In this document: positions 1-13,693 of the stretch, piece after piece
How positions within the stretch are numbered: the first letter of the stretch is position 1
Layout: every line of letters starts with the position of its first letter
Assembly (NCBI RefSeq): GCF_002078875.1
Contig: NC_034438.1
Coordinates: 14,759,791-14,823,790, forward strand
Direction: 5' to 3'
Origin: Numida meleagris
Lineage: Eukaryota; Chordata; Aves; Galliformes; Numididae
DNA: 64,000 nt
Translations under genes and position numbers: made by a program
Notes under the pieces: model-generated
What the model saw: the letters and a program-made list of their open reading frames with translations, nothing else
Databases searched by the model: none
What the model was told of the DNA's origin: nothing

Positions 1-3000
1 AAGAGAAAAAAAGAAGACTGGCAATACAGGGTTTTTCACTGACTATATAGGAAGTCAATCCTGCAAAATGCTGGGTTGGTTCCCTGGTCCTAATCCAGGA
101 AAGCACTTAGCAAGTACCATATTTTAAGCATATTAGCAGTTGTCTTGACTCAGTGGGAAAAAGCCCAAACAAACAGGAATCTGTCTATCATTTTAAATGC
201 GTTTAGTCAGGTTAGCATCACTGGCTAGTCATCTTGTCACCTATCAAAGTCTGTAGTTCACTCCATTACCTCTCAGTGGAGGACTCAGCCCTACATCATC
301 TACCATTACCTACATTATTTCCCTTCCCTGAACATAGTACATTTGCACCCAGATCCTGCAAATCCTATTAATATAACTCACTAAAGTAATGGCATTTCCA
401 TAGCTGTATTTCATTCCAAACTAATTTGATTTTCTAGTGGAATGGTTTAATCAGCTATTCTAAAATAACCTCTATCTGCTGTATTCTCTTACGCAGCTTT
501 TCCCCTGCACGGAAAGAGAACAGTTAAGGAAATTAAAATTACTCTGCATGACAAAGGGAAAACTGCACTGAGAAATGTGTTCTTGAGCTGATCTCTCTGC
601 ATTACAGAAAGACAAAAAATTTCAAACCAGACAAGTACTTGTCCATGAAGTATTGCTTATTAAGAACCTTTAAAAAAATACTGTCTAAAGATTGTGTTCT
701 TTTTCTTATGAAAGGGCTTCATTTTACCCAAAGTGAAATTTTTGCCAGTTGGGGACAATCTAGGCCAGCCTATCCATTCCCCATTGCAAACCTGTTATAT
801 ATTTCTGTCTGCCCAGAAAGTTACACAACGGTCCCATATAAATGCCATGTTCTGTAGCAGATCTGCTGAGCATGATGTTTGTTCTTTCTTCTGTTCTGCA
901 AAAGCAATGTAACACAATAATCACCCCAAAAAACGACAGTGTTCTTAGCCACCTCCCCTACCCTTTTGGCTTTGATGACTATTTGATGCATTTTATTCCT
1001 TTATTTGTTTATTTCTTCAGAGCCTGTCCTCTGAGGCCCCATAGCACTGATCACACCAGAAATTCCGAATAGAGTTTTTCCTGCGTACAACACAGAAAAG
1101 ACCCTGTTAAAAGTGTTGTGGGCCTTGTTTTATATAAACTCTTCTCTATCATTCTCGATGGGATCCACACTCAGATAGATCAAACTGAGAAGTAGCAGAG
1201 GGCAATGCAAAAGTTAGCCTGTAAATCTTGCAAATCAGCAGAGACTAAACAATGAACGCCTATAAATAACAGCCATGGAGAGCCTAGCAAGAACATCCGT
1301 ACAGTAATAAGCCAGGAAGGAGTGAAATATGTGAGGAGTCAAGATAAATCTCTCCAAGTCAAATTTTCGAGGGCTGGTGGTAGTAGACAGTGAACATCCC
1401 AGACAACAGACGCTGCTTTGGAGATACCCAGTAATTTGCAAAGACAACAGTCAGTGAATACACGTGCTATTTAGTATGCGGATGAAGGACAATTTTGCTG
1501 TTCCATGGAGCCAGCTGCGCTCACACTGTACCAATCTCAGGATTTTCTGTCCAAAATAAGAGTTTGAGGATTAAGTTTCAGCCCTATATTGCTTTTCTCT
1601 CCTGTAGAGGTCCAGCATACGCATACCCCTAGGCAAAGCAAGCATGAGGACTTCTTGCACTTACAGTTTTTCACAGAAAGCTACAAGGAGTCTTCTGCTT
1701 TTGCATGGCTAGCAGAAAGCCTAGGATGGGCCCAGGCAGCAGAAGGCAGATCCCTTCTTCACTACCAGTTTAAACAACTCAAGATGGAGGGAAAACAGCA
1801 TTGTATATCTGCACTTCATCTCCATCTTCCTATGCAGAAGCCCCTGGCATGTTTGAAATATATGGTGAAAAGAAAGTCCACATGCTTTGGTGCATTTTAT
1901 ATTTAGAATTAAGTAGCTAAAGAAGTTTTGACACTTGAATTTGGACTCATAGGTCTCATGAGGGTTTTAACAAAATGGTCTCAAACACACATAAACATTT
2001 CTATGAAGCTATCTAGCTTCATCAGCAGACTGGCAAGTGTTGATATAGAAATACAAAACAGAGCTAAATTCACACATTGACCCCAATGTCAGACTGTGGA
2101 AGATGGTACTGACTGCTTTTCCTTTCAACATCTAAGAAAATTAACAAAATAAAAGTACAAATCTCAGAATAAATTGGAAATGGAAAATAAATTGGCTTCT
2201 TTGGATTCTTAGCTCATTACAGCTAGAATCAAACTGGCTTGTCAATGCTTATGAAATGTTCCTCATAAATTCATGCTGCTTGTGTCCAAAAATTATTCAG
2301 AAATCTAATCCATACATTTCTTCCTTCTGTCTTGCCTGGACGACTGTCATGCTTTCTCAGCAGGTCTACCAGCAAAGCCGATTAGTAGACTCCAAGCAAT
2401 TCAACATCCAGCTGCAAGACAAGCAGCTAAAAAGAAAAGGATATTTCTCAGATGTAACCCTAGCATAAATCTTTCAAACAGACTTTTAGTTTGCACTTGG
2501 AAACATATTGTTTTGCATAGAATACAATACAGTTCTAAATTACCTTACCAAGTCCCTCACCACGTACTTCATCCCCTCCTCAATGTCCCTTTAGTAATAT
2601 GGAAAACAAGATATCAGCAGTCTGTTTCACTGAAACAGGATGTCATTATAATCTGTATTATCACAGAACTCCACTGTGACATATTAATCATAATAAACTC
2701 CTGATCCAGAAGGTTTACCTTTGACATGACAAATAATATTGTGAGAAAACAGAGATAAATATAGGAATTTCCTTAGTGTGTACAGAAACAGGCGACAGCA
2801 AGAGAATGTCTCAGATTCATCCAGGGCCATGTTGTGCAGGCAGCAGTGTTGCTCACAGCTCTTCCGCAAGCCAGCAAACCAAAAGGAGAGGAGAAGAGCA
2901 AATATGGGGAGGGAGAAAACAGACCCCCATAGAACGTTCCACAGGCTGTGCTCTCAGTTGCTCAAGCCAGTGGGTGCTGGTCACACACACCCTCTGGAAC

Positions 3001-4096
3001 ACAGCAGAACACACAGCTCAGGTTATACCACATACCACTGCCAGATGCTGCAGAACACGCTGCAGGCGGAGATATATATAAAATGACCTCAGGGCCATTG
3101 CTCATCATTTTGATGCTGCATCTGCTTGTGCTTTTTAGAATTCTGATATATTTTCTACTTCAAAAGTTGTAGTTACAGGCTGAACTTCATATATAGGATA
3201 GGAGAATATGTATCCATCTACGAAAATTAAGACTATCAGGAAAATGAAATTTAGATTTAAAAAAAAAAGATATTGAACTTTGCTAACTCTCATATTGCAG
3301 TCAAGATCATATAGGCCATTATTCTTACATGAGCAATTATTGCATGCTATTTTACATTCTGCCTTGTTCTGTCCCCTCCAAAACTTGAAAAATACATTTT
3401 TTATAATGTCTCAGTATTTGAATTCATAATCAGCTCATGTTCAGGTTAGAAAATGGTTACATTGCTATAGTGCTTCTGCGCTATAATTTGGCAAAAAAAC
3501 ATTGACTGTAATTTATTTGTGCTTGACATTAAGGTATTAACTTATAAACTTATAAACTTATCAGGAACAACCATATCAAAATGTTGCAATTTTTAATTGT
3601 TAGTTACTGAAATCCAGTTTTGAATACATTTACATTGTTGATTTTTAAAAAATATTTTTTTCTGTGAATAATTGGCATTTTCAAGTTTAGTTACATAAAA
3701 TCCTGTCTCCCCTTATCAGTCGGCAGAGCAGAGGATAAGAAGCCTCCTGTTGACATGCCATTCACAACCACCCAGCTGCAGAGGACACCATGACAATGAA
3801 GATACACGCAGGCACATTTCATTTGGATTCGTGGAAAGCAGCCTTGAGGCTAAAATGAGAGGAGAAGGCAGATCCTCACAGTTCAGTGGCCATCAGGGAA
3901 AGTGAAGAAAATAGAGAAATCTGTTCACAATTTCACTTCTGTTGGGAAGCCTTCTCTTCCCCAGAGGCCAACAGAGAAAGCAGATCAGTCTCACACTACT
4001 ACTGGGACTTCCAAATAACTTTTTTGGAAAGGAGTGACAGTTTTATGAAAGAAGGAATCACCAGCTAATTATTTCTTTAAACCACATGTCTAATTT
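1..4096. other. Intronic sequence, no gene seen
   Basis: AT-rich unique sequence. It contains three tandem copies of an 8-mer, AACTTAT(A/C), at 3539-3562 and a GC-richer patch at 2776-3080 open in more than one frame. No CR1 or other repeat is recognised and no coding domain is seen. Confidence 0.6.
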
Positions 4097-4830
4097 TTGT
4101 TAGTGGCTTCAGATGAATATATGTGCATGCGTGGGCATGGAGCTTTAAGGTCCAGCAGCTGGAGAACTGGCACAGGCATGTCTATGGTGTCAGCAACTGT
4201 AGTGCCAGAGAGTGTGCATATCACACAGGTTGAATCAATGTTGAGTGTAATCAAACACCCAGTGTGTCAGCAAACACCCAGGTGGACAAAGTAGTGCATA
4301 AGATAGGAGGCTGGGAAGACAAGTATCACTGAGGCCATTAAGTCTGGGCTGAATGCTGGAGAGGCACAGCATCTGTGAGATGGCTCCTACAGGTCTAAGG
4401 GATATAAGCCAGTTGCTGGAGAGAGACTGGCATAAGGGTTTTGGCTACTGGTAAGGTGTTAATTATGGATTGGTTACCAGGAAAACACTTATGCGTGCAT
4501 CTGTGTATCTGAGTGCAAGGTAACAGGGAGGAGACCCAGGGGCAGGGCAGGCATCTGAGCACAGCTAGCCGCTGGAGGGATCAATAATGTATGTGTCTAA
4601 ATAGAGAGATTCCAAGAGATGGGGACGGGATTAGACCATTAGTGCTGCTCTGTGCTTGACTGAGTACTGTTTTCTGCCTGGATTGATCTGTGTGGCTCCA
4701 GCCTGTATGTGTATGTGCACATACACGTATGTGTATATGCAGGTGTATGTGGTGCATGTTTAAGTATTGTGTGCATGTCTAGCAACTGGGAATGAACACA
4801 CAGTCAGCCTCCCTACTGGATAGACTTCGG
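4097..4830. repeat. Unclassified GC-richer, degenerately repetitive patch
   Basis: The base composition is clearly richer in G and C than the flanks. A short motif resembling CCAGC(A/C)GCTGGAGA recurs at 4152-4162, 4408-4420, 4566-4575 and 4779-4790. It is followed in the first two copies by (A)ACTGGCA. Spacing is irregular at about 257, 156 and 214 bases. TG-rich stretches ('gcatgcgtggg', 'gtatgtgtatgtg') accompany the motif. This could be a decayed minisatellite or part of an unrecognised interspersed repeat; I cannot name a family. Confidence 0.4.
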
Positions 4831-5730
4831 TTCATGGAGCTGCTTCATGTACTTTTTTGGGCTACTAGATTTGGAAACTTCTAATAGCCACTGCATACAC
4901 AAATATGGATTCTGAAAATAGTATTATGCACTACTCCAACTGAATTAAAATAGCTCAACATGTTTGCTGCTGTGCAACAATTCGTAGAGGACTTGCAGCT
5001 AATACAGCTGGAAAGCTGAACAAGCTACTGGACATGCACTCTTGTCATTATATATTTTTATAATTCTTAAAACAACAGTATTATCTGCAGAAAGAACCTG
5101 TTTCTCCAAGTAATACGTATCAGAAATGGGTAAAGCTGTCAATGTGACACTGAAACTAATCGAGCTGCAACGCCAGCATTACAGTTGAAGACAATGACAG
5201 CAGAGAGGCTTAGAGAGACTAAGCACAGAGAACAGATTTTCTGTGAGAAAGCCAACGGGAACTAAGCATCTGTGTGGTCTGGAACAGTGTTACAGAATGA
5301 CAATAAATCCCCATGAACAATTGCTAAATCTAAAAATGGTTACAAGTCCTAAAATTAATCTACGCTGCCAAGGTCTCTCAAAAGCACAGATACATTCCTT
5401 CCTCTCAGTCAACCCCACAAAAAAGCATTTGGGATGCAAGTATTTTAACTTTACTTTTACATGACTAAAATTCCAAGGTATACCATGGTGTATCACAATC
5501 AGACAATACTCAAAATGAAAAAGCAGTGGTACACCCACCCAGATTTCATTTATTGTTATGCCAGAGAATCTTAAGCTTGATCTCAGAGAATAAAAGATAA
5601 TTCTGCACAAATGAGTAAAACAGTGAACAAAAGCACTCTATTATGGAGGAGGCATAGCTGACAGTTCCTGAATCGATCGCATTTCTGAGTGATGCCTGGC
5701 CTCCTTAGATCGTTTAATGGGAATAGTAGT
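4831..5730. other. Intronic sequence, no gene seen
   Basis: AT-rich, with overlapping short open frames on opposite strands at 5243-5610 that carry no recognisable domain. Nothing else is supported. Confidence 0.5.
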
Positions 5731-5810
5731 GATGGGCTGATGGTTGGACTTAATGATCTTAGAGGTCTTTTCCAACCTTAATGATTCCATGATTATACAA
5801 TTATATGATT
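5731..5810 (+). mobile_element. CR1 LINE 3' tail fragment
   Basis: The sequence carries the standard avian CR1 terminus: a 'ggttggacttaatgatctt' core, 'ccaacctta', then imperfect copies of the 8-base terminal repeat ('atgattcc', 'atgattat'). Only the last tens of bases of the element are present, as expected from strong 5' truncation. It is antisense to HCN1. Confidence 0.8.
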
Positions 5811-7585
5811 TGTTGAGTTGCTTGGGCTTCTGGCTGTCACCTGTGGGCAATGTCCAATCAGCCACCTCCCATCAATCCTCACCACAGAAACAGCAGGTAA
5901 CCTACTGGGAAGAAGTAGGGAAAAATGTGTCTTGAAACAGCAGTGAGTTTATTGTGTGCCAACCCATCTTGAACAAACAGCCTTCAGGTAATGGGGACAC
6001 CAGAGTCTTCAAAGATGCTGAGGTCTTTGAATGTTTGAAATGTATTATACAAATTGTTTCAATATTCATAATTTATATTTACTATCCCTCACCTTAAACT
6101 AAAGTGAACCTCATTTCCACTTTCTTGGACTCTACTTCAGAGTGCTGAAGACATGAAATAAATGATTCAACATCACTGTTACAAACTTTAAGTGAGCCCA
6201 CACTAGCCTGATCTATGGGTAAGCTCAGATTTAAGTTGATATTACTGATTCTGCCCATGTCAGATTTGTGATTCAGTCTTGAAATTTGTCTCCTGTCATA
6301 AAGAAAAATAACTGGTACTGCCTTTGAAAGGAACATTCTCCATCCATGTTCAAAACTTCCTCTAATGTAATATTTTTTCTCAAAGCAACAACTTCTAGAA
6401 TCCATTGCTAATAATATAAGCAAATACTACTTTAGCTTTATTGCAAATTTTTTTTCTGTGAATCTTTTAATGCCTTTTTCTCACCATAATTTAAATCGCA
6501 TTTAACAAAAGGGAAGAAAAGGAAAAAAGTCTTAGTATATCCACTTCCTAGACCTTTGAGGGAAATAGGTATCTGTAAAGAGAGAAGAGCAAATCCTCAG
6601 AGGAGAAGTCTTCATCCTCCATACACATGCAGCAAAGCCACAGGAAAACAGGTTTCATAAATGTCACTGTTTTCCAAGCTACAACTTAAAAAATGCAAGG
6701 CAGTGACTCTCATGTTTGCATTGAAAAGCTCAGAAACACAAACCCTGGAGGCTCATAAACTTGACATAAATCTCAGACGAGTTTTTTTTTGGAAGCTGAT
6801 GATCACAACATAAAAAATAATTGTTTTCAATGCTTTGGCTTTTGTCCAATTTCTTGAATCAGTTATATGCTGTTTCAAACAGTTGTGTAACCACGAGTAG
6901 AATCTGGCCTGAAGGCTGGGGATGCTTTCCTCAGGAGGATGCTAACGGAATGGTGAAATAAGCTCCTCAGATTGCTGCCAGCTTTACAAAACCTCTAACT
7001 GTACTTTCTGGAAGGGCTTTTAATGTGATAACAATTCTTTTCTGCAGCATAGTGAGTGAATAATGCAAAAATTGATAAGGTAACTACTATTTTTTGGTTT
7101 CTTGATATTGATGAAAGCATAATCAGCAAGTGAAAGTTTGTGCAAAAATGCACCTCTTGCAACTATGTTTCTGTTGCGAGTGAGAAGCATAAAGGAAATC
7201 TGTACCAAGGTATTGTTCTGACAACAGTTGTTTTTGTGTCTGTATCTTCCATCCAAGTTTTATTTTGTTATGAGCATAATGACTAGACAGTAATGCACAG
7301 GAGCCATCCACTTTCTTCTCCTCAAGAAGAAGAGGAAATATGAGAGAGAAAATTTTACCTGTAGAAACTTGCTTGTAGCAATTTTAAAAATTGTTTTATA
7401 ATTACTGCAGAGAAATATTCCTGGGTGCACTGGTAAGTCTTCTTTTCATTACAATTGTTTTTTCATTACCATTCTTACCCTTTCTTGTGTCAGGGACCCA
7501 GATATCAGAAGAAGGAAGATGCTATATGATCTTAAAGCCAGGCTTTTCAAAATTGGGTGCCATATTTAGGTAACTATATATAAAT
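5811..7585. other. Intronic sequence, no gene seen
   Basis: AT-rich unique sequence. A minus-strand open frame of about 109 codons at 6094-6423 has no recognisable domain. Confidence 0.5.
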
Positions 7586-7705
7586 GGCCTGGTTTTCAAA
7601 AGAACTGAGCAATCATCAGTTCCCATTGATTTCAATAGGACCTAGAATTGATCACACCTCTGCAAATCAGGGCATTTCTATTTAGGTGCCTGCACGTGAA
7701 CATGG
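7586..7705. repeat. Ancient palindromic amniote repeat (MITE-like)
   Basis: The layout is an imperfect inverted repeat. The left arm begins GGCCTGGTTTTCAAAAG at 7586. The right arm ends CTGCAAATCAGGGC near 7673. Between them is 'cccattgatttcaatagga', itself near-palindromic, and 'atttaggtgcctg' follows. This matches from memory a widespread old amniote repeat seen in turtles, crocodilians and birds, with central 'cccattgacttcaatggga' and outer 'aaaatcaggcc' arms. I am not sure of the family name. The copy is diverged and so old. Confidence 0.65.
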
Positions 7706-9276
7706 CAGAACTACTTTAAGCATGTGTGTTTAAAAACAACAGCCAGAAGTTGTATCACATTTTTTAGATAAGGATTGTGTTCTGTAAATTAACTCACAGA
7801 AACCAAAGAGCTGTGACAGAGACACTCAAGCTGTGGCACATCCTACTGTCCAAATTGAGTTGAGTATTTTGCTGCTAAGAACAACTTTTCTTCAAAGCTC
7901 TTCAAAATATGGCAATGATATTTGTAAATAAAGTGTATCTGAATAATTTCATATATTCTTTTTCTTTTCTAAAATAACCCGGTTCTTGCTTTCCATTTTG
8001 CTAGCTGCCTGCTGTGACACTAAAAATTATGTTAGTTATGTAACAACATGCTCTTTGTAGCTGCAGAATAAGAGAATAGTGACAGGGACTGGGGCAGCAA
8101 AGTCCACATGATGTTTCAGCTTTATCTGTTTAATGACAGCAGGTTGCAAATGTACACTTGAGCTGAAAGGAATGTTCTCCTTTATCCAACAGAACTAGAG
8201 AGGTCCAAGGGAAAAACAAGGTATAAATTGCATGAACAAGAGGCATGAAATTCATTTCTAAAGATCGTAATTGTGGGGAACTACAGACCACACACAAATG
8301 GACTTTAAGTGTCACTTCAGAGACAGAGAAGCAACAAAAATAACCTTAGCATTTCATGGAAAATGTCAGATTTTCTTTCAAAACCATAAATTACATCCTG
8401 TGGGGCAAAATGCCCTCCCTCAAGTTTTTTTTTTTCTGTAAATGGAAATTTTACAGACTTCCATAAATGCACAAGAAGTGTAGGTCTCCAAAGCAGCATT
8501 GACTACAAATGCATTTACACAACTCTGAGCTGCATTTTGCAGATGCAGAAGCTTAAACCTGGAAGCAACATAGGTTTGTGTGCAGTTGCATTCAACATAA
8601 CAGATCCCTATAGGTCTGATCTGTTAGGTTACCTGACAGCTGCACAACCACAAAGAAATAGAGAGAAACACAGGGTTCTGGAGGAGAAGCCCAGATTTGT
8701 TTTCTTTATCACAGTCTTGCTGAAGCCTTTGCAATTAACATGCCAAGTAAACTGAAAAAAGGAGGGGGTTCAGAATGAGGCTGTTTAAAGTTGGCTAGCG
8801 TGGACATAGTTGCTGTTGTACAGAGATGTTCTGGGATTCATGTTACTCAGGTGACAGTAATAGAGAAGTATCAGCAGAAAACAGTTGTCATGTGACCCTG
8901 TAACTCTGTTTTGAATGTTTGCATTAAGATCTCAAAAAAGAATTATACTTGAAATACATGTTAAAGCAATATTTGAAAGCTGGATACAATTGCTATGTGA
9001 ACAAATTGGGGAGAAGACCAAACATCTGTGATGGCAAACCAACCTGCTCCCAAGTCAAAGTTCACTGAATTCATGCCATTATGGGCAGTTACAAGAAGGT
9101 GCAAGGGAGCTTCTACAGCCTTACACCCTATTTCTCGTAATGCTGTAACTTTCTATTCTATCCACATTAAAGTGTGCCAGAAAATCTACCCTTCTGCCGT
9201 ATACCATTTACCTTGGAAAAGGCTTTCAAGATCACTTTCAAGGCCAACCATCAACATGACCTACTGAATCCCATCA
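7706..9276. other. Intronic sequence, no gene seen
   Basis: AT-rich unique sequence with only short open frames lacking domains. No repeat family is recognised. Confidence 0.5.
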
Positions 9277-9990
9277 CTAAACTGAGTCCTTCAGTGCCAC
9301 AGCCACACAGCTCTTAAACACCTCCAGGGGCAGAGACTCCACCACATCCCCGGGCAGCCTGTTCCAATGCTTGACCACTCTGTTTATAAAGAAATTCTTC
9401 CTTATACCCAGTCTTAACCTTCCCTGATGCAACTTGAGGCCACTGCTTCGTGTGCTGTCACTCATTGTCTAGGAAAAGAGCCCAACCTCCACCTTGCTGC
9501 AACTTCTTTTCTGGCAGTTGTAGAGAGCAATGGAGTCTACCCTCAGCTTCCTCTTCTCTAAACAACACCAGTTCCCTCAGCTGCTCCTCATACTTCTTTT
9601 TTTCTAGCCCCTTCACCCAATTCATTGCTCTTTTCTGCACATACTTGAGTAGCTCAATATCATTCTAATAGTGATGGGCACAAAACTGACCATGGTATTT
9701 GATGTGGGATGTCATATGTGCTTAGTACAGAGACAATCAGTTTCCTTGTTCTGGCCATTTAATTTCTGATGCAAGCCAGGAGGCTCTGGGCCTTCTTGGC
9801 CACCTGGGCAAAATGCTGGCTGTCGAATAGTACCCTCAGTTCCCTAGGTTGGGAAGTGCCCCTGTTGGGCACTTTTCCAGCCAATCTTTCCCCAGTCTGT
9901 ACTTCTACATGGGGTTGTTGTGACACAAGTGCAGCACTCAGTGTTTAGCCTAGATGAATGCCATGTGTTTGGACTTGGCCCAATGATAAA
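9277..9990 (-). mobile_element. CR1 LINE, ORF2 C-terminal region, decayed
   Basis: On the minus strand, 9277-9465 translates to the C-terminus of CR1 ORF2: a KLHQGRLRLGIRKNFF...RVVKHWNRLPGDVVES core and a VFKSCVAVALKDSV end. The segment 9458-9640 gives the preceding part (QKRAMNWVKGLE, YEEQLREL) in a shifted frame, so the copy is frameshifted. Nucleotide similarity continues to about 9990 ('ggcacaaaactgacca', 'ttcttggccacctgggca', 'catggggttgttgtgac'). This is typical CR1 sequence for the reverse-transcriptase C-terminal region. It is 5'-truncated and dead, and sense to HCN1. Confidence 0.88.
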
Positions 9991-11962
9991 GGGAAAGAAG
10001 CTTCACTGAGATGCAGCACCGGCCACATATAAGCACAGTAAAGAAAACTTAAGTGGCAGGAGTGCTGGGGAAGCTGCAGTCTGGTTCCACTTTGAGACTC
10101 GACTGAAATACAAACTGCTGAGACAGCTTGCCGACTTGTACTGAAGCAGAACTGAGTGTCCATGAACATACAGAAATATTTCCAAAAGAGTACAAAACAT
10201 ATATACCCTCGCACTGTGCCAGAAATTGTGCAACTTGTTAGCTCAGGACAAAATAGTGAATCCATTCACATTAATTGTAGCGGCAAGGGAGGAGGCAGTT
10301 GCATTCTTTTTTTTCCTTTTTTTTCCAAAATGTATATACCTCATGTAAATTCTGTTCACCATTTTTCCCTTATGTTAGTTACAAATATTCCCTTGTTATA
10401 TCTAACTGACAGCACTTTCTCATACTCCTTGAAAAAAGGCTGTGGCATCATGTTTCTATTCTAAGGTTTCCTTGCACTTTTGACTCACAAAAATCGCTTT
10501 CTTTGTGATTGTTCTACTTACAAATAATTTCTGTGTTATTGTATATATACACAAAGAAACTCAGGACCACATTATTCAAAACTCCCAAGTCCGTGGAAAT
10601 AAAAATAATAATTAACAGAGAGATTGATGCTGGAGTCCTGAATGATATGTGGTTCAAAAATAATCAGATTAAACAAAAATTACTGATGACACATACTACT
10701 AAAGAGACTAAGTACAAGAAAATATCCATCTACTGTGACACCTTACAGTCAGAAAAAAAAGACGTCAGGAAGAGACAATTATACATATTTTTGCGCCTGA
10801 ATACAATGTGTTGTTTGTTTTTTTTTTTTAAATTGAAGGAATGAAACGTATTAATTGCAAAGGTATTTTACTAACCAAAGACTTCAAACAGTTCAAGGAA
10901 TCTTCCTGTCCTCTCCTCTCCCAGGCAGTGCACAGCTAGTGCAGGGCTTTTTACAGTACTTACATGTTCCTGCTGTTTCTTTCAAGACAAGTGGTAGGCA
11001 TTGCCACAAAATGGATAAAGGAAACAACTGTGTTAAAAAATGCATTATAAAAAGTCTATTTTGATTTTGAACTTCGATCTTTTTCCTTCATCTGCTTTAC
11101 AGAATGACCTGACAAACACCCAAACTGGCACAACTGAAGGGGTGAATTCAGGTAAAAGAGGTCAAGACAAGCACTTCAAACTAGATTTTTTAACAAAGCA
11201 TATTCTCAGAATGACACCATCAACTCTGCCTTTCGAGAAAAGTCTTTCTGCAATACACGGCTATAACCCATGCTCTTTGCCTCCAGGTCCAACATGTTCT
11301 TTACTGCTATATTAAAATGTATTTTACAGTACTGATCAGCTTTCTTCTGAGATCAAGTTTTGTGAGAAGAATTTTTATATCTTCATTCAAACTCCTGATG
11401 AAGGAGAAGATTCTTCTAATAGCATGCTCATTTACTGAGTTGCAACTGTTATCTTTCTCTTAACTTTCTACATGTACTGAGCGTGTTCAGTCCTAGTAGC
11501 CCTGGTACCTTTTGGCTTTTATACCAGTTCCCAGCTGTCTGACTTGACAGTCTTTATTATTATTTTTCCCCATCCATTTACATACTTACTAGAAGTACAC
11601 ATGTGTCAATGATTTCATGAATATATGTTTTCATCAACCAGCTCAGATCTGAATAAAAGTAGAACCACATTTTCAGGAAGATGTCATTTAACAGTTTTTC
11701 ATTTCTCTGTGAAGATTTGGCCTATATTGACAAATCTGCATTTTGTAAAATTAAACCCATTCGGGCCTAAATACTAATCATCTTATTTGCATATGGAAAA
11801 TGATAATCACTGCAGTCTACACAGTGACTGTCTTCAGATTGCATGCAACTTTGCAGGACAATGTCCCAACTCAGTTAGATCTGTTTTCTTCAGAAAGGGC
11901 TTCCTGCTCTGAGACAGCTCATCTGACTTCTGAGAAATTCAGGAAGTTTTCTTTGCTCCATT
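9991..11962. other. Intronic sequence, no gene seen
   Basis: AT-rich unique sequence. An open frame at 10509-10844 is lysine/isoleucine-rich, as expected from AT-rich DNA, and has no domain. Confidence 0.5.
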
Positions 11963-12125
11963 CATCAGAGAATTGCTGAGGTTGGATAGCATCTGTGGAG
12001 ATCACCCTGTACAACTCCTTGCTCAAAGCAGCATTCCCTCCAGCAGATTGCTGAGGGTCATGTCCAGGTAGGTCTTTCATACTGTTTCCAAGGATGAAGA
12101 TGCCACCGTCTCTCTAAGCAATCTG
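11963..12125 (-). mobile_element. CR1 LINE 3' fragment, diverged
   Basis: The plus strand reads 'agaattgctgaggttggata', 'ctccttgctcaaagcagcattccc', 'tgtccaggtaggt' and 'aaggatgaagatgcca'. These are the reverse complement of the CR1 3' UTR region ('gctcaaagcaggg...', 'atgtccaggtgggtt', 'aaggatggagactcca') with many substitutions. The copy is short, old and non-coding. Confidence 0.75.
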
Positions 12126-13693
12126 ATCAATCAATTGCAGATTAACATCACCGATTAATTACAGATTAAAATATTCTTTTGACTCTCGATTAAGCAACCA
12201 AGCTAAGGACTATTAAATTTACTGCGTTATAGATCTTTACAGTATATATCTGTGTATGGAGCTTCCTTTTTTTATTGCTGCAAATGAATAAGAAGACAGA
12301 CTGATAGACTTTATCTGGCATTTTGATGAAAAAAGTATAAAGCAGCTCTTCTTTAGGAAATATCTAACTAAAAAATCAGTGGTATTTCAGAGGTTTGGGC
12401 ACTAAGAGAATGTGGAATCTCAGTCCAGTCAGGATCCACTCATGTGAGATATTTTGAGGTTTTTTTGAGACATTTTGAGTAAAAAGCCAGCTGAGCATGC
12501 ATAGACAAGCTGCTACTTCTGTGAGTTTATAAACTGCCACCACAATCTCAGTTTTGAAAAAATAATTCAACCTCCCTTATTCAGTCAAAGAGGTACTTCA
12601 GTACTTAAACCAGAGTTCCAAGTGACTCTGTAAAAATGAAAATCTAAAGTTCAGTGTTGAGTTTGTCTGGACAGGGTGTTCAAGTTTAATGCTTTATACA
12701 CACAACCATCCAAAATTTGTAATAATGAAATATTTTTTTCTACAAGATTTCAGAAAACTCACTATTTACTTTCAGTTAGAACAAGCAAATGAACCTTCTT
12801 TACTTCGAAGAGTAGCTAGGTCTACTAACACTTCTTTGTAAAAAGAATATTAATATTTATTTATGCTTTCAGTAATGACAAAACATTAAGTCTCGTTGCT
12901 AACAGACACCCCTTTTGCTCTGACGGCATAATTCTGTACCATATGTACATTATTGACAATTACAATTTCTTTTGGTAACATTCAGTTACACAAAGATGAC
13001 TAAGAAAGTTGGCCACTATAGATTTAAGCTGTAACAAAAGTCTCTTCAAGCTTACTCTGAAAAGATTGCTAACAGCTGTTTCTCTTTTAGATTTCAAATG
13101 AAAACAACCCACAAAGCTGACAATATTTAATATGGAGACTTGCTGAATGTGCCTTTTCCCCATGCCTTTTCCCAAAATTGAAACTAATCAAAGGATGGTA
13201 TATAAAACTAAAAAGCAGGTGACGCTGATAGAAAGGGGACTGCAAGGAGGAAAAAGTGATTACCAAATCAAATACAAAGACATTCATTATGAGTTGTAAT
13301 TCCCCTTTCTTTGACATTTCTTCCTCAATTTAATTAGTCTCTCCTGAGACTCATAGTCTTAGCAGTCTTCTATGCAAAAGAAAACTTGCTTGCCAAGGAA
13401 AATATGTCCAAAAGTCTCCATACTCTGCATCAGTGAGACTGAACTCTATAAATAACCTCAGTGAAATCAATCACATTTCCAGCCCGCAAAGTCAAATTAT
13501 TAAACTTGACATCTCCATTATATCCAGCTGTAGCATAATTCTTCTTCTCTATCAGAGATCTTCTGTTTTGCCTTGCAGACAGCAGAAACAGTGTGGCTGT
13601 GGATGGCTAGCAATTCTTATGGGAGGCATGTAGGAATATTATCAGCCCAGATTTAACAGATCTAAGAGATCGTATATCCTGTCTAGGATCCTG

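Noticed and set aside
4700..4770. TG/CA-rich stretch as a clean microsatellite
   Set aside because: It is too irregular (mixed gtatgtgt, gcacatacac, gtatatgc) to call a simple tandem array; treated as part of the larger repetitive patch.
10509..10844. 111-codon plus-strand open frame
   Set aside because: Its K/I/N-rich translation follows from AT-rich DNA, it lacks an ATG at the start, and it resembles no family.
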